DNA from: Sternotherus odoratus
Taxonomy: Eukaryota; Chordata; Testudines; Kinosternidae
Reading direction: 5' to 3'
NCBI GenBank assembly: GCA_032164245.1
Contig: JAVMKO010000003.1
Location: 3,606,651-3,670,650 of the forward strand
DNA length: 64,000 bases
The translations under genes were made by a program, and so were the position numbers. Of the stretch, positions 11,908 to 22,627 are shown one piece after another. Every line of letters begins with the position of its first letter. The stretch's first letter is position 1. The notes under the pieces are model-generated. The model was given only the letters and a program-made list of their open reading frames with translations. It was not told the DNA's origin and did no database searches.

Positions 11908-12293
11908 GAATCATAGAAGATTAGGACTGGAAGAGACCTGATTGGAAGAGGTCATCTAGTCCAACCCCCTGCTCAAAGCAGGACCAATCCCCAATTAAAT
12001 CATCCCAGCCAGGGCTTTGTCAAGCCTGACCTTAAAAACCTCTAAGGAAGGAGATTCCACCACCTCCCTAGGTAACCCATTCCAATGCTTCACCACCTAG
12101 TTGATTAGTGTTTCCTAATATCCAGCCTAAACCTCCCCCACTGCAACTTGAGACCATTACTCCTTGTTCTGTCATCTGCTACCACTGAGAACAGTCTAGA
12201 TCCATCCTCTTTGGAACCCCCTTTCAGGTAGTTGAAGGTTGCCATCAAATCCCCCCTCACTCTTCTCTTCTGGAGACTAAAAAAGCCCAGTTC
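11908..12293 (-). mobile_element. CR1 LINE 3' end (outer copy)
   Basis: Reverse-complement CR1 tail (agaatcatagaag...ctagtccaaccccctgctcaaagcagg) and ORF2 C-terminus, cut off at 12293 where a second CR1 tail begins. Confidence 0.88.
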
Positions 12294-12875
12294 ATAGAAT
12301 CATAGAATATCAGGGTTGGAAGGGACTTCGGGAGGTCATCTAGTCCATCCCCCTGCTCAAAGCAGGACCAATCCCCAACTAGATCATTCCAGCCAGGGCT
12401 TTATCAAGCCTGACCTTAAAAACCTCTAAGGAAGGTGATTCTACCACCTCCCTAGGGAACCCATTCCAGTGTTTCATCACCCTCCTAGTGAAATAGTTTT
12501 TCCTAATATCCAACCTAGACCCCCTGCACTGCAACTTGAGACCATTACTCCTTGTTCTGTCATCTGGTTCCCTCAGCCTCCCCTCGTAACTCATGGGCCC
12601 CAACCCCCTAATCATTTTCGTTGCCCTCCACTGGACTCTCTCCAATGTGTCCACATCCCTTCTGTAGTGGGGGCCCAAAACTGGAAACAATACTTCAGAT
12701 GTGTCCTCTCACCAGTGCCGAATAGAGGGGATTATTCACGTCCCTCGATATGCTGGCAATGCCCCTACACCATTATCCTTCTTGGCAACAAGGGCACACG
12801 GCTGACTCAAAACCAGCTTCTCATCCACTGTAATCCCCAGGCCCTTTTCTGCAAAACTGCTGCTTAGCCAGTCAG
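12294..12875 (-). mobile_element. CR1 LINE 3' end (abutting copy)
   Basis: A second tail (ttcatagaatcatagaatatcagg) directly abuts the previous one. The minus strand at 12690-12379 reads RRDVDTLERVQWRATKMIRG and LDKALAG with a short deletion. CR1 similarity continues to about 12875. Confidence 0.88.
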
Positions 12876-13545
12876 TCCTTCCTTTGGAGGTGTCCCGTTC
12901 TGGGGTTTGGCTGGCAGCTGTCCTGCTCTGGGCAACAGCTTCCCTCAAGAACTGCTTCAGTGACCTTATAAGGAACCAGGCGCTAGAGGGGCCCTCCCCA
13001 GAGCAAGTGTTTCTGGCCAGGTCTTCTCCCAAGCCTGCTTCAGGCTTCAAGATGCCTGCAGGCCGCTCCCTCTGCCCTCTCACAGTAGGATTTCAAATGA
13101 AATCGTCTGCCAGTGTTCCCTGGTTCACAACCAAGACAGGGAAGAGGCTGGGGTTTAGCAGAGGGACTCCGGCAGCTCAGAGAAAGTCCCTGCTGAGGCA
13201 GAGATAGGACATGGTCTGTGCTGAATGGTAATTCGGAGGGAATCTCCTTCCCCCGCTCCCACCCAGAAGCCTGGGAGAAGGGGTTGGTTCTTGCTGGGCC
13301 TGGTCATTGCCTGGCTTTCCTGGTTTTCCCATTGAGGTACCAAAGCGAAAGGCACTGTTTTGGACAAGTACCTGAGCTACTGGCCTTCACTCACTCCCGC
13401 CGCGCCTGCATTAGGTATGGCTCACAGGTGCATACTAGCTGGCAGGAGCGGGGCTGCAAGAAGCCCTGGATTTTGCTCTTTACTTTCCCAGCCTCTCACG
13501 AAGGTGAAAGCAGCCTCCAGAGGATGGCTGGGCACAAGAGTCCGG
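12876..13545. other. No feature recognised
   Basis: Intergenic sequence. The 140-codon frame at 13218-13640 has no recognisable domain. Confidence 0.4.
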
Positions 13546-13745
13546 CCTGGTCGACACTGAAAAGCCACAATGGCACCGCTACGGCGCTCAGGGGGTGTGA
13601 AAAATCCACACCCTCGAGAGACCCAGCTAAACGGACCTAACCCCCAGCATCAATAGTGCTAGGAAAACGGAAGAATCCTTCCATCAACCTAGCTACCGCC
13701 TCTCGGGGAGGGGGGATGACAGACAGCAATGGGAGAACCTCTCCC
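13546..13745 (+). repeat. Turtle MITE-like repeat, copy 1
   Basis: Contains gtgaaaaatccacaccc, acctagctaccgcctctcggggagg and a ctcccaccactgtc end. A related copy lies at 34362-34580, sharing gtgaaaaatccaca and cacctctcggggagg. Confidence 0.55.
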
Positions 13746-14110
13746 ACCACTGTCACAAGGCCATGGTTACACTACACAATTAACACAACCTAGCATATAG
13801 CTGTCGCTGTAACTACGTCGCTTTTGCGTGTCTACACGGCACTCCTTGTGTCGGCGATGCACGTGTTCACCAGGGGCGCTTGTGTCGATGGCACTGTCCG
13901 TGCGGGGCATTGTGGGAAAGCCAGTAACAGTTGACAACAGCACTGCGGCGTCGACGCGGACACCTTGATTCTCCGCCGCTCATGGGGGTGGAGTTAGGAG
14001 GTCGGCGCATCGGGGCAGTGACGGCAGTGGGAGCGAAGTTTACGTGTAATCGCTTCCAGAGCTAGGCCGAGGGAAACTGCCCTGCCTCGACCTGACTCTG
14101 TAGCATGGAC
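13746..14110 (+). repeat. Turtle MITE-like repeat of the 'ctacac' group
   Basis: Begins ggttacactacacaattaac and shares tctacacggcact and gcattgtgggaaagcc words with other reptile dispersed repeats. The right border is unclear because the next element inserted nearby. Confidence 0.4.
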
Positions 14111-14129
14111 CAGGCCCCAGCATCTACAC

Positions 14130-14568
14130 CAGGGGTGGGCAAACTAATGTGGCCCACGGGACTGTCCTGCCTGGCCCCGAGTGCCCGGCAGGGGAGGCTG
14201 CAGCCAGCGCTCAGGTGGGGGGGCCAGACGCTGCTGAGCAGCATGGTAAGGGGGCGGGGCCGGGCGTTGCATAGTAGGCGGAGAATCCCGGGGGGCAGTT
14301 TGGGATCAGGTGGGGTTGGATGGGGCGTGGGGGTGGATAGGGGTCTGGGCAGAAGGGTTGGGTAGGGGGATCTCTAGAGTGGGAGGTCAGGGGACAAGCA
14401 GGGGTGGGGTTGGATGGGTCGGGGATTCTGAAGGGGCAGTCAGGGGGTAGGAAGTGGGAGGGGGCGGGGGCCAGGCTGTTTGGGGAGGCACAGCCTTCCC
14501 TACCTGGCCCTCCGTACAGTTTTGCAACCCCAATGTGGCCCTCGGGCCAAAACCTTTGCCCACCCCTG
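14130..14568 (-). mobile_element. hAT-like MITE (CAGGGGTGGGCAAAC ends)
   Basis: 439 bp with inverted ends caggggtgggcaaact and ctttgcccacccctg. Flanking 8-mers atctacac and gtctccac match at 6 of 8. The interior is G-rich with repeated ggggtggg-tgg words. Same family as 61071-61887 and 63664-64000. Confidence 0.8.
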
Positions 14569-14576
14569 GTCTCCAC

Positions 14577-15500
14577 CGTCGCGCTGCAGCAGCACCACTG
14601 CTACGCTGCCAATGTGCGGACGTAGCCTCAGCCGCCGCGCGGTGAGTTCTAACCACACTTGCGTGGCCATGGGGGGCTCCCCCCCCCCATGCTCCTCCTC
14701 AAATGCAGCTGATCGGGTGGGGAAAAGAGCTGGGGGCAGGATTGTTTTTAGTGAGCAGGGCCACCTAATTCCCGACCTGCCATGGTAGTGGAAGTCACCC
14801 GAGGTCCTCAGTTTAAATGGGAGGAGGCTGCCGGCAGGGCATTCCCAGTGTGTGAAGAGGGGAAACCTTGGACTCTGCCATGTGCCTCCCTATTGGTTTG
14901 ACTGCTCCACATGCGGATTGCCTGGGCTCAGCGCAGTGCCTGAGAAGGGTCGGAGGGAGGGGGAAGGTCTCGTTCTATTTCTCCCCCACTCTGGAAGAGC
15001 TGGAGCGGGGGGTATTTTGAGGGAGCTCTCGGGAAGAACGTACACGGGCCCTGAGATCAACAGGAGACCTTTGGATAAAGCTCGGAAATACATAAAAATC
15101 GGATCTGAACTTTCGTCCCATGCAGACGTGTCTGTGTGTGCTCCGCATCCCTCTCTGCCCAGCCTGCAGAGTGTGCCCGTCAGTTACAGAGCCTGGAAAG
15201 CCCTGGGCTCAGTCAAGAGGACCAGGAGATGGGCTTTCTAATTTCCTTCCATGGAGTGTTAGCAAGCTGTTCGTTCCCACCTAGAGAGTTAAGAATCTAC
15301 ACAACTTAACAGAGAGGATCATTTTCCTCTGTTTTCTGGCCCATCCTGTAGAGTTTCCTATTAGGGCTAGAATTCTCTTCCATTCTACAGAAAGGTTCTC
15401 GTCTAAAAAGTGATATAGGCCTTTCCCAGGCATCTCAGTTCAGCATTTCCAAACGTATGGTAAACCTAAGTGAGTCCACACTTTGTTAGGTGATTCGTGG
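14577..15500. other. No feature recognised
   Basis: GC-moderate intergenic DNA. The 129-codon frame at 14852-15241 has no family resemblance. Confidence 0.4.
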
Positions 15501-15518
15501 TACTCAAAACAGCCGTCT

Positions 15519-15755
15519 ATCTTTGAGGTCTATAAAATCATGACTGGTGTGGAGAAAGTAAATAAGGAAATGTTATTTACACCTTCACGTAACACAAGAA
15601 CCAGGGCTTACCTGATTAAATTAACAGGCAGCAGGTTTAACACAAACAAAGGGAAGTATTTCAGCACATAATGCACAGTCAACCTGTGGAACTCATTGCC
15701 GGGGGATGTTGTGAAGGCCAGAAGTATAACTGGGTTCCAAAAGGAATTAGATGAG
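15519..15755 (+). mobile_element. CR1 LINE fragment without 3' tail
   Basis: Reads [20 protein letters not shown], then after one stop VNLWNSLP-like sequence and FQKELDE. It stops before the 3' UTR. Confidence 0.85.
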
Positions 15756-15789
15756 TGTTTACAGGGAGATGTTAGCAAACCAGTAGTGT

Positions 15790-16560
15790 CTGAAACAACT
15801 ATGGCTTATTGCTAAAAGCAGCCAAGCCAGCGGGCTGTAAATGGGCTATTCAGCAGTCACAGCTTGACCAAGGCGGGGGGGAGGGGGTTTGGGTGCCACA
15901 GAAAGGGAAGCTTGACCCTGCACCCTTCCTGTTAAGAACTGGGTTGAAGTTGCTGATACAGGCATCTTAGAAGAGCAGGGTGTGCTCTCTGGAATGTGTC
16001 TAACTTGGTCTTAAGGCTGCAAAAACTTCGGGAAAACCTCACACCTGGTTATTCAATAATCAGAAGGAAGCCTCTTGCTTGACCATTGGATCTGCTTGCG
16101 TAACAAGCTTTCTTTAAGGGGCTGTCATTCTATTACTAATGTAGAAATAAGGGGAAAGTCTGAGGTAGTTGGACTCTTCTGGACTCTCCCTCTGGATACA
16201 TCTTGCAGTCCCCCGTGGCAGACGGGCTTCCACTGTGCCGTTCGAGAGCCACACTCAGCTTTGGTAAGTATCCAGAGTTGGGGGTGTTTTACTAACCTGT
16301 TGTGGACGTGCATGAGTGCTTGAGACGAAGGAAAGTGTAGCTTTAAGCGTAAGCACTCGTGTTGTCCTATTTGTGCCGGCTATGAGTCGGACGGCCGCGT
16401 CTCCCCCGATTTATTTCCTGACACTACCTCACACAGAGTAAAAGTTACTAAGAGCTTTGGGTTGGTAATCCAACCCAAAGTTCACGGTGGCTAGGTCTGA
16501 CAATTTGCTAAGATGGTCAGGGATACAACGCCATGCCATTGACGTCTCTAAACCTCCAAC
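15790..16560. other. No feature recognised
   Basis: Intergenic sequence without repeat or coding signal that I can name. Confidence 0.4.
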
Positions 16561-16569
16561 TGACAGAAA

Positions 16570-16712
16570 CTGGGACTGGATGAGAGGATGGATCAACTCA
16601 ATGATTCCCTTGTTCTGTTCATTCCCTCTGAAGCACCCGACCCTGGCCATTGTCAGAAGACAGGACACTGGGCTAGATGGACCATTGGCCTGACCCAGTG
16701 TAGCCGTCCCTT
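16570..16712 (+). mobile_element. CR1 LINE 3' UTR fragment
   Basis: ggatcaactcaatgattccc, then ggccattgtcagaagacagg, gggctagatggaccattgg and cctgacccagtgtagccgt: decayed CR1 3' UTR. Confidence 0.8.
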
Positions 16713-17114
16713 AAGCACATCTGAGAGGGATATAAAGGGACCTGGTTTTCCACTTCTTTGCTCTCCTGGACTAGAACTTCAATCCGGGTAAGTCAGCATA
16801 GCCCTACTGAAGTCAAAGGAGCAATGTCCATTTACACCAGCTAAGGATCTCGCCTATTGACTTGGGAGGAGGTGCACTGCTGTAAATCTGGAGTAGGGGA
16901 GGAGACTTAGGCCCCCAAAACCCCCATTCATGCTCATCTCCAGTTTACCATGCCCTCCTCCCCAGAGCCACAGAAGAAAAAACAAACAAACCGTTGCTGC
17001 TTTTCCCGTTGTCTCCATGAAATCACTGTCGAGGAGCGGTAAACATTCTCGGCTCTCAACGACGCGGTCCCATTACGAAAAATCTCAAGGCACCATAACA
17101 GAGCAACATTAACA

Positions 17115-17120
17115 TTTATT
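17115..17120 (-). terminator. Candidate polyadenylation signal AATAAA for EFR3B
   Basis: AATAAA reads on the minus strand, followed within 10-35 nt by a T/GT-rich stretch that fits a downstream element. The flanking A/T-rich sequence (about 17105-17400) is not an obvious repeat. Another AATAAA at 18243-18238 lies inside a repeat-like stretch. Confidence 0.4.
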
Positions 17121-17632
17121 TGAAAAGGGCAGAGATGACTTACTTGAAAATATCAACAAAACCCCTCACCAAAATGTGACCTTTAGCAACTCAGACAACT
17201 TATTCCTGCCCTCGGTTACTCACACAAAAAATGATCTAATGTTCCCAAAACACAGAAATGGAAACTTGCCCATGCACCTCTGACAGGTTTATATACATAT
17301 ATTTATATCTAATATATACACACTATCTATACTCCCAAGGTCTAAGCGGTAGGCACAATCACAACGCACAGTTGAAGACATTTGCAGACGGACATCGTGT
17401 GTCAAAATTCAACTCTTAGTGCAAATATCGGAAACTATTTCCAAGGAGGAGTGGGTGGAAGTGTCTCCCCACGGGCTGAAACAAGACAGGCTTGTTTGCA
17501 ATTTGGGGTAAGTCCACAGTAAAGGAGGTTCCATCCGTCTCAGCTAGGACACCGCCCCGCATGTGTTTAGAGGAAGTTCAAGAATCACTCCGTGCCAATT
17601 AAGCCAAGGCAAGAATTGACATAATGGCCAAT

Positions 17633-17756
17633 TAGGGTGACCAGATGTCCCAATGTTAGAAAGACAGTCCCTAAATTTGGGGCTGTGTCTTATACAGGCG
17701 CCTCTTACCCCACATCCCTTGTCCTGACTTTTCACATTTGCTATCTGCTCACCCTA
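17633..17756 (+). mobile_element. Small MITE with TA target site (tagggtgaccagat ends)
   Basis: About 120 bp with inverted ends tagggtgaccagat and atctgctcacccta (one mismatch) and terminal TA on both sides, as in mariner-type insertions. The interior keeps the words gacagtccc and ggggctgtgtcttatacagg. Confidence 0.7.
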
Positions 17757-18864
17757 TGGGCAACTGTCCATCTGCTCCAATGTCCCGTCTCTGATTTTTT
17801 GTCCCACCACCCAACCCATTCTGTAGGATGCTTCTGTTACTTTTGCCAAATAATGGGCAAAGTCATGAAGTCCTTATTGAAGGAAAACTTCCATCTCCTT
17901 TAAGGGGAAGCTGGCCAACTATATACCCAAATAAGGACTGCAGGATTTGTCCCATTGTTGGTAGAGCTGGGTGAATTTTCCCAAGAGCATTTGAGTGGCC
18001 AAACATGAACCGTCACAAGAACGCAATTTTAAATTTGTACATACGAATACCAGCACTGGGAAGTGCTTGCTTGTGCACTTACACAATCAGGAAACACAAT
18101 CAGAACCGTGTGACTTAACCTGACCAATTGCAAGTAACCCCCCCACACAAGATTTTTGGAGTGTACTGGGAAGGACGCTCTTGATGTGATCTAGCCAAGG
18201 CAAACCAAAAGTCCTAGGCTATATCTACACTGGCATTTTTATTCAGAGCTCCCACAGTTGCACAAGCACTGTAGTGCAATCAGTGATTGCACTAGTATGC
18301 ACCGACTGACATTTTAACCCCGTGTTGTCTAACCCTATTCAGAGAAAGTTTAGACGAGACTGCTAGAAAATCCAACAGCCAGTCCTGAGCCTTGTTTATA
18401 TTTGTGCTGTCACCAGCGGAGCTGCAACCACGTAGGTGATACCCTACTGTGGCTCCCTCCCGGTGCTTCATGTGTGCCAGGTCTGAGCCCCGGCATTTCT
18501 GGGCTTGGCAGTTCCTAGCTCCGGCACCTCTGGGCTTGCTGCATCAGTTAGGAAAGTAAAACTATCGCTTGAGCTTCGCGCCTTTGTCTTTACAAACTAA
18601 GCTCTGCTCCATCCCTTCCCCACAGCCTTTCCTTTCACCGGATTCTAGGCGTGTTAGAAGAAAACAGAGATGCTGCTTCCTGCTTCTAAATGGCTCATGA
18701 CCCTAGATAGTGGAGAAGTGGGGAGAAACGGAACTACTTGCTCCACAAGCACAGGTCCCCGCCCCTTGGGCTAAAGGAGAATCCCCATTTACTGTTTGCA
18801 GTATAGGGCTTATGACACATAAGCCATTCTGATTCTTTCCAATAGACAGCAGTGGTGTGCGCAT

Positions 18865-18867
<3 letters not shown>

Positions 18868-18898
<31 letters not shown>
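18868..18898 (+). repeat. CA dinucleotide microsatellite
   Basis: About 15 CA units preceded by gcgcatgcg. Confidence 0.95.
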
Positions 18899-18904
<6 letters not shown>

Positions 18905-19682
18905 TTCCTCTCTATTAGAGCTTCAATCTTGAGTTGTCATCTGGGCCTTCACTTCCCCCTTTACCACAAGGGGCATCCAAAATTGGGTGCCAAGGGTTGC
19001 AGTGGCACTTTTCCAGGGACCCCAGAAATCTCACCCACTTGCCTGGACAATAAACAATCTCCCTTTTCTCTCCCAAGACTGACACATTCCCTCCACCCCT
19101 CAAAAACCACTTGCTGCTGTCAGGGTGCCCCAAACTGCCGGGTGCTGGGATTCCCATGGACTTGCCCCTTCCACAGCAGAGAAGACTTTGGGGTCAGGGG
19201 AGGCAATGGGGGAACCGGTGGTGACTCGGATACTGGAGCGTTCAGGGGCAGCAGGGAAGTCAGGCTGTGAGTCTGAGTCTGGAAGAGGGGCTTGCGGATA
19301 GAGCCTGGAGGGCTATGGGGGTGGAGAGCCTAGGCAGGAGAATCTTGGGGGACAAGGAGCACCTGGGGAGATTATGGGGGTCCAGAACATGGAGGGTTGT
19401 CATGGTGGGGAGGGGGGGTTTGGGGACGGTGGCAGAGGAAGCCTAGGGGATTGTGGGTAGACTGGAAAGCTATGGGGCACCATGAGGAGGTTGTGGGAGA
19501 TGGGGGTCTTGGGCAAGCCTCCCTCAGTCTCCCCCTCCCCATTTATCCCACCCTTGTCCAGCCCCACTACTCCCTCCACCTCCTGCCTCCTAGGGGGCTG
19601 CAGGCTGGCCTGGTCCCAGAGTGGGGACACCGAGGCTGGACCAGGCCCGGTGTCACGGCAAGTCCTGGAGGAGAATCCAGGG

Positions 19683-19790
19683 CGATTGATTTCTCGCATC
19701 TTAATGAGACGCGAGAAATCGATCGCTAAAAGAGCGATCGCTACCTGCCGATCCGGCGGGTAGTGAAGACCTACCCTAAGATGCCGAGCG
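19683..19790 (+). repeat. MITE end with three consecutive hairpins
   Basis: Three adjoining perfect or near-perfect stems: 19688-19697 with 19711-19720, 19720-19727 with 19733-19740, and 19741-19749 with 19755-19763 (one mismatch). The gggtagtgaagacctaccct end resembles the ends of the repeats at 38706 and 56572. Confidence 0.6.
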
Positions 19791-20467
19791 TGGGAAGAGT
19801 GGCTGTGTGGCTTTTTGTTTCTTTACGACGAAAGGAGGCGGCCTGAATGGTGTATTCTTTGAAAAGGGTTTTCTGTTCCTTACTAGTTTGTTACATTACT
19901 AACGCAGGACTTTTCTACTCAGACAACTGAGAACTAGAGGAATTATCACGTCCCAAGAAACTGAACGCTGAGCAGTCCAGAAGAGAGGAATTTTCACCCT
20001 CATAATAAATCACATTTCTGTCTGAAAATCTTCTCTCTCCTACAGTAACAACAACAGATCAGAGACTGGAATGGTTGATCTCTGCCGGGTCAGATTGTTT
20101 GCTCTGTGTGTTGAGCAGCGGAGCGGGTCTGACGGTCCCCTCTAGCATCTTGTGACATCACTCACAGCTGTGCAAAGTGCCTGTAAAACTCTGCCCTTGG
20201 GATCCGGCAGCATTTTCACCCACTTAGCTCTCAGTTTGCACGGGTGTCAATGACCTTGTGCGAGGCAGGGGAGAATCAGGTCCAATGAAATGAAAATGGT
20301 TTCATAAAACCGGTACAAGTTTGTGTAGACGAGGCCTCAGGAGGTATATACCGGTAGGAACAATGACTGCAGGCCATACTTACAGGATGGGGGACCCTGC
20401 TCAGGCAGCAGTGACTTCGAGGAAGATTTTGGGGTCATGAATAATTGGCTTACCCTGTGACGCTGTG

Positions 20468-20840
20468 CAATCCTTGGAGGCATAAACAAGGGAATCTTGA
20501 GTGGGAGTAGAGAGGTTATTTTACCTCTGTATTTGGCACTGGTGTGACCGCTGCTGGAATCCCGAGTCCGGTTCTGGTGCCCGCAATTCAGGAAGGATGT
20601 TGATACATTGGAGAGCGGCCAGAGAAGAGCCAGGAGAATGGTACAAGGACTGGAAAACCTGCCTTATAATGATAGGCTGAGGGAACTCAATCTGTTTAGC
20701 TTAACAGTGAGAAAATGAAGGCGCGACTTGATCACTATCTATCAGTACCTATTTGAGGAGCAAATATTTTAAAATGGGCTCTTCGCCCTAGCAAAGACGG
20801 GCCGCAGGCTGACAGCGGAAGCTAGACAAATACGTTCTCA
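20468..20840 (+). mobile_element. CR1 LINE fragment, divergent subfamily
   Basis: The plus strand reads LWHWCDRCWNPESG-like sequence, then GQRRARRMVQGLENLPYNDR and LRELNLFSLT: decayed CR1 RT C-terminus, antisense to EFR3B in its putative 3' UTR. Confidence 0.75.
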
Positions 20841-22521
20841 GGGGAAGGGAAGACATTTTGGGGAAGAAGAAAACGTGATTATAAAGCCACAATTGGAGGG
20901 AGACCCCAGGAGCAGGGGTGGGAGAGGAAACTCCTTTGAACTCCTGTTTTGAAGCTGGCAGATGACAGGTCCTCCTCAGCCTGCACAAAGTCACCACGTT
21001 CACACTTCAGCTGTGGCCTTGTGTTGTTGTTTTAACCGTTTGGGATGGTCCAGAAGCCCAGCATGTTTCATTTTCTTTTAGGTCCCTTTGCCAGAGGGAT
21101 TTGGCTGAACGGTGAAGAGTGAGACGGAGCCCAAAGGTGGGAAATTCCCGCCCCTAAGGAACACTGGACTCATGTGGTGCCTGAGGAGGAGCCTCCGTGG
21201 ACACCCTTGTACGCAGCACACAGTGTCTTCCAATGCCTCCTTTGGGCTGGCATCTGGGAAACGCCAGGGTTCAAAGGGTTAATGTGCCTTCCCCTCCATT
21301 TCACTCTTCCTGCTGCTTTCTGGGTTCTCCCAGGCTTCCCCACCCTTAGCCCTGCCTGCACCTCAGTACAGCCCTCACCCACGGCCTACAGGATCGGGGC
21401 CTGGGTCTTCCACAGGACAATCCCCACTAACACGTGGATTTTAAAAATCAGGTAAGTAACGAATCTGTAACCACCCATCTGCTGCGCCCTACCGGCAACT
21501 TAGATTGGCCCACAGAGCAGGCCCTCCTCCTCCAAAAGCCTATCACACCCTGTCACTCGGCTTTCACAGAGAATCTCCTTTAGCTGTCAGCAGTATAGGG
21601 CTGAGCCAGTCGGATTCTAGGCGCTCATGCCATAGCGTGGGAGGGACACACACAAGCTGGATCGTTACAGGAGTCATTTCCCTTTCGGTTGAGAACGTGC
21701 CGGAAACATTAAGAGTGTTTGCTTCGATTGTATCTGTCAACCAGCCCCTTTGTCTTCTTAAATCAGCATTACTGGAAAGGCAAATACACTGCTGATGTAC
21801 AGGACCCTGCAGCACAAACATAATCCTTGTTTTAAAAATACGCATCTATTGTGGTGACTAATTTTACGTCCTGGGTCAAGCTGCCTCTTTGGCTGCTCTG
21901 CACTATCTTAAGGCAACTTGGATTCGCCTTTTGCAACACGTTCGGGTCCTACGTTCAAGTACACCAAGTCTGGCTTTACAAAACAGCAGCTCCTTGCTAA
22001 GAAAGAACTCTCTTCAACTGGCCAAGGGCAGATAAACGTGAGTGACACCGGTCACAGGTCTGCTTTACGTAGTGGGACATCAACACGCCAAACACACGCT
22101 CTCCGGGGTAAGATCTAACACCCCCACCCCCAAAAAAATTCTAACCCCCTTCTAAAAAGGGAAGCTAAAGCAAAATCCAGCTACCCTGGTGCCCTCCCCG
22201 ACTTCTCGCTGCTGGAGTCCCGGCTCTGGAACGGTCTCTTGAATGTTCTCGAGTCTCATGCATTGTCCAACCCTGGAGGTGAACCTAGCTGAGAAGAAAC
22301 AGGGTGGCAAAGAAAAGTACATTCGATTTGTGTAAATGGCTGAAGGATCGTGGGGTGGTCTCGGGCCACGTAGCTCTGGAAGGGGGAAGACGGCCGAAGA
22401 GCCGTCCAAGAGGGTTAGTGAGTTCTTCAAGAGACTCCTTTTCATTCATGCACAAGGCGCATCTCCCCCTTGGCTCTGGTTGCATCGGGGCTTGGCCTTC
22501 TCTGGGCATGCGCTTCGCCTC
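20841..22521. other. Putative 3' UTR sequence without repeats recognised
   Basis: 1.7 kb next to the EFR3B stop codon without a recognised repeat. Short frames here are not supported as genes. Confidence 0.4.
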
Positions 22522-22627
22522 TCAGTACACGCAGAGATCTGGGAACTTCATCTCGTACACCGGGATGGAGTGGTTCTGGGGCTGGCCGTAAGCTGCCGTG
22601 ATGGTACCGGACGGGCTCGGGGGTGGT
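22522..22627 (-). CDS. EFR3B: EFR3B terminal coding exon with stop codon
   Basis: 106 nt after an attccag acceptor. It encodes RPPPSP, SGTITAAYGQPQNHSIPVYE and MKFPDLCVY, then TGA at 22524-22522. The C-terminal YEMKFPDLCVY is the EFR3 family signature. Confidence 0.97.

Larger units (their letters stand above)
17095..22521 (-). other. EFR3B: Putative long 3' UTR and downstream flank of EFR3B
   Basis: Everything from the stop codon to the hexamer at 17120 could be transcribed as 3' UTR, about 5.4 kb. The stretch has no coding exon. It contains an antisense CR1 fragment, a CA repeat, a small MITE and a three-hairpin MITE remnant. The extent is inference only; an earlier polyadenylation site is equally possible. 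Confidence 0.35.

Noticed and set aside
18703..18900. Cys/Val repeat peptide
   Set aside because: Translation of a CA microsatellite.
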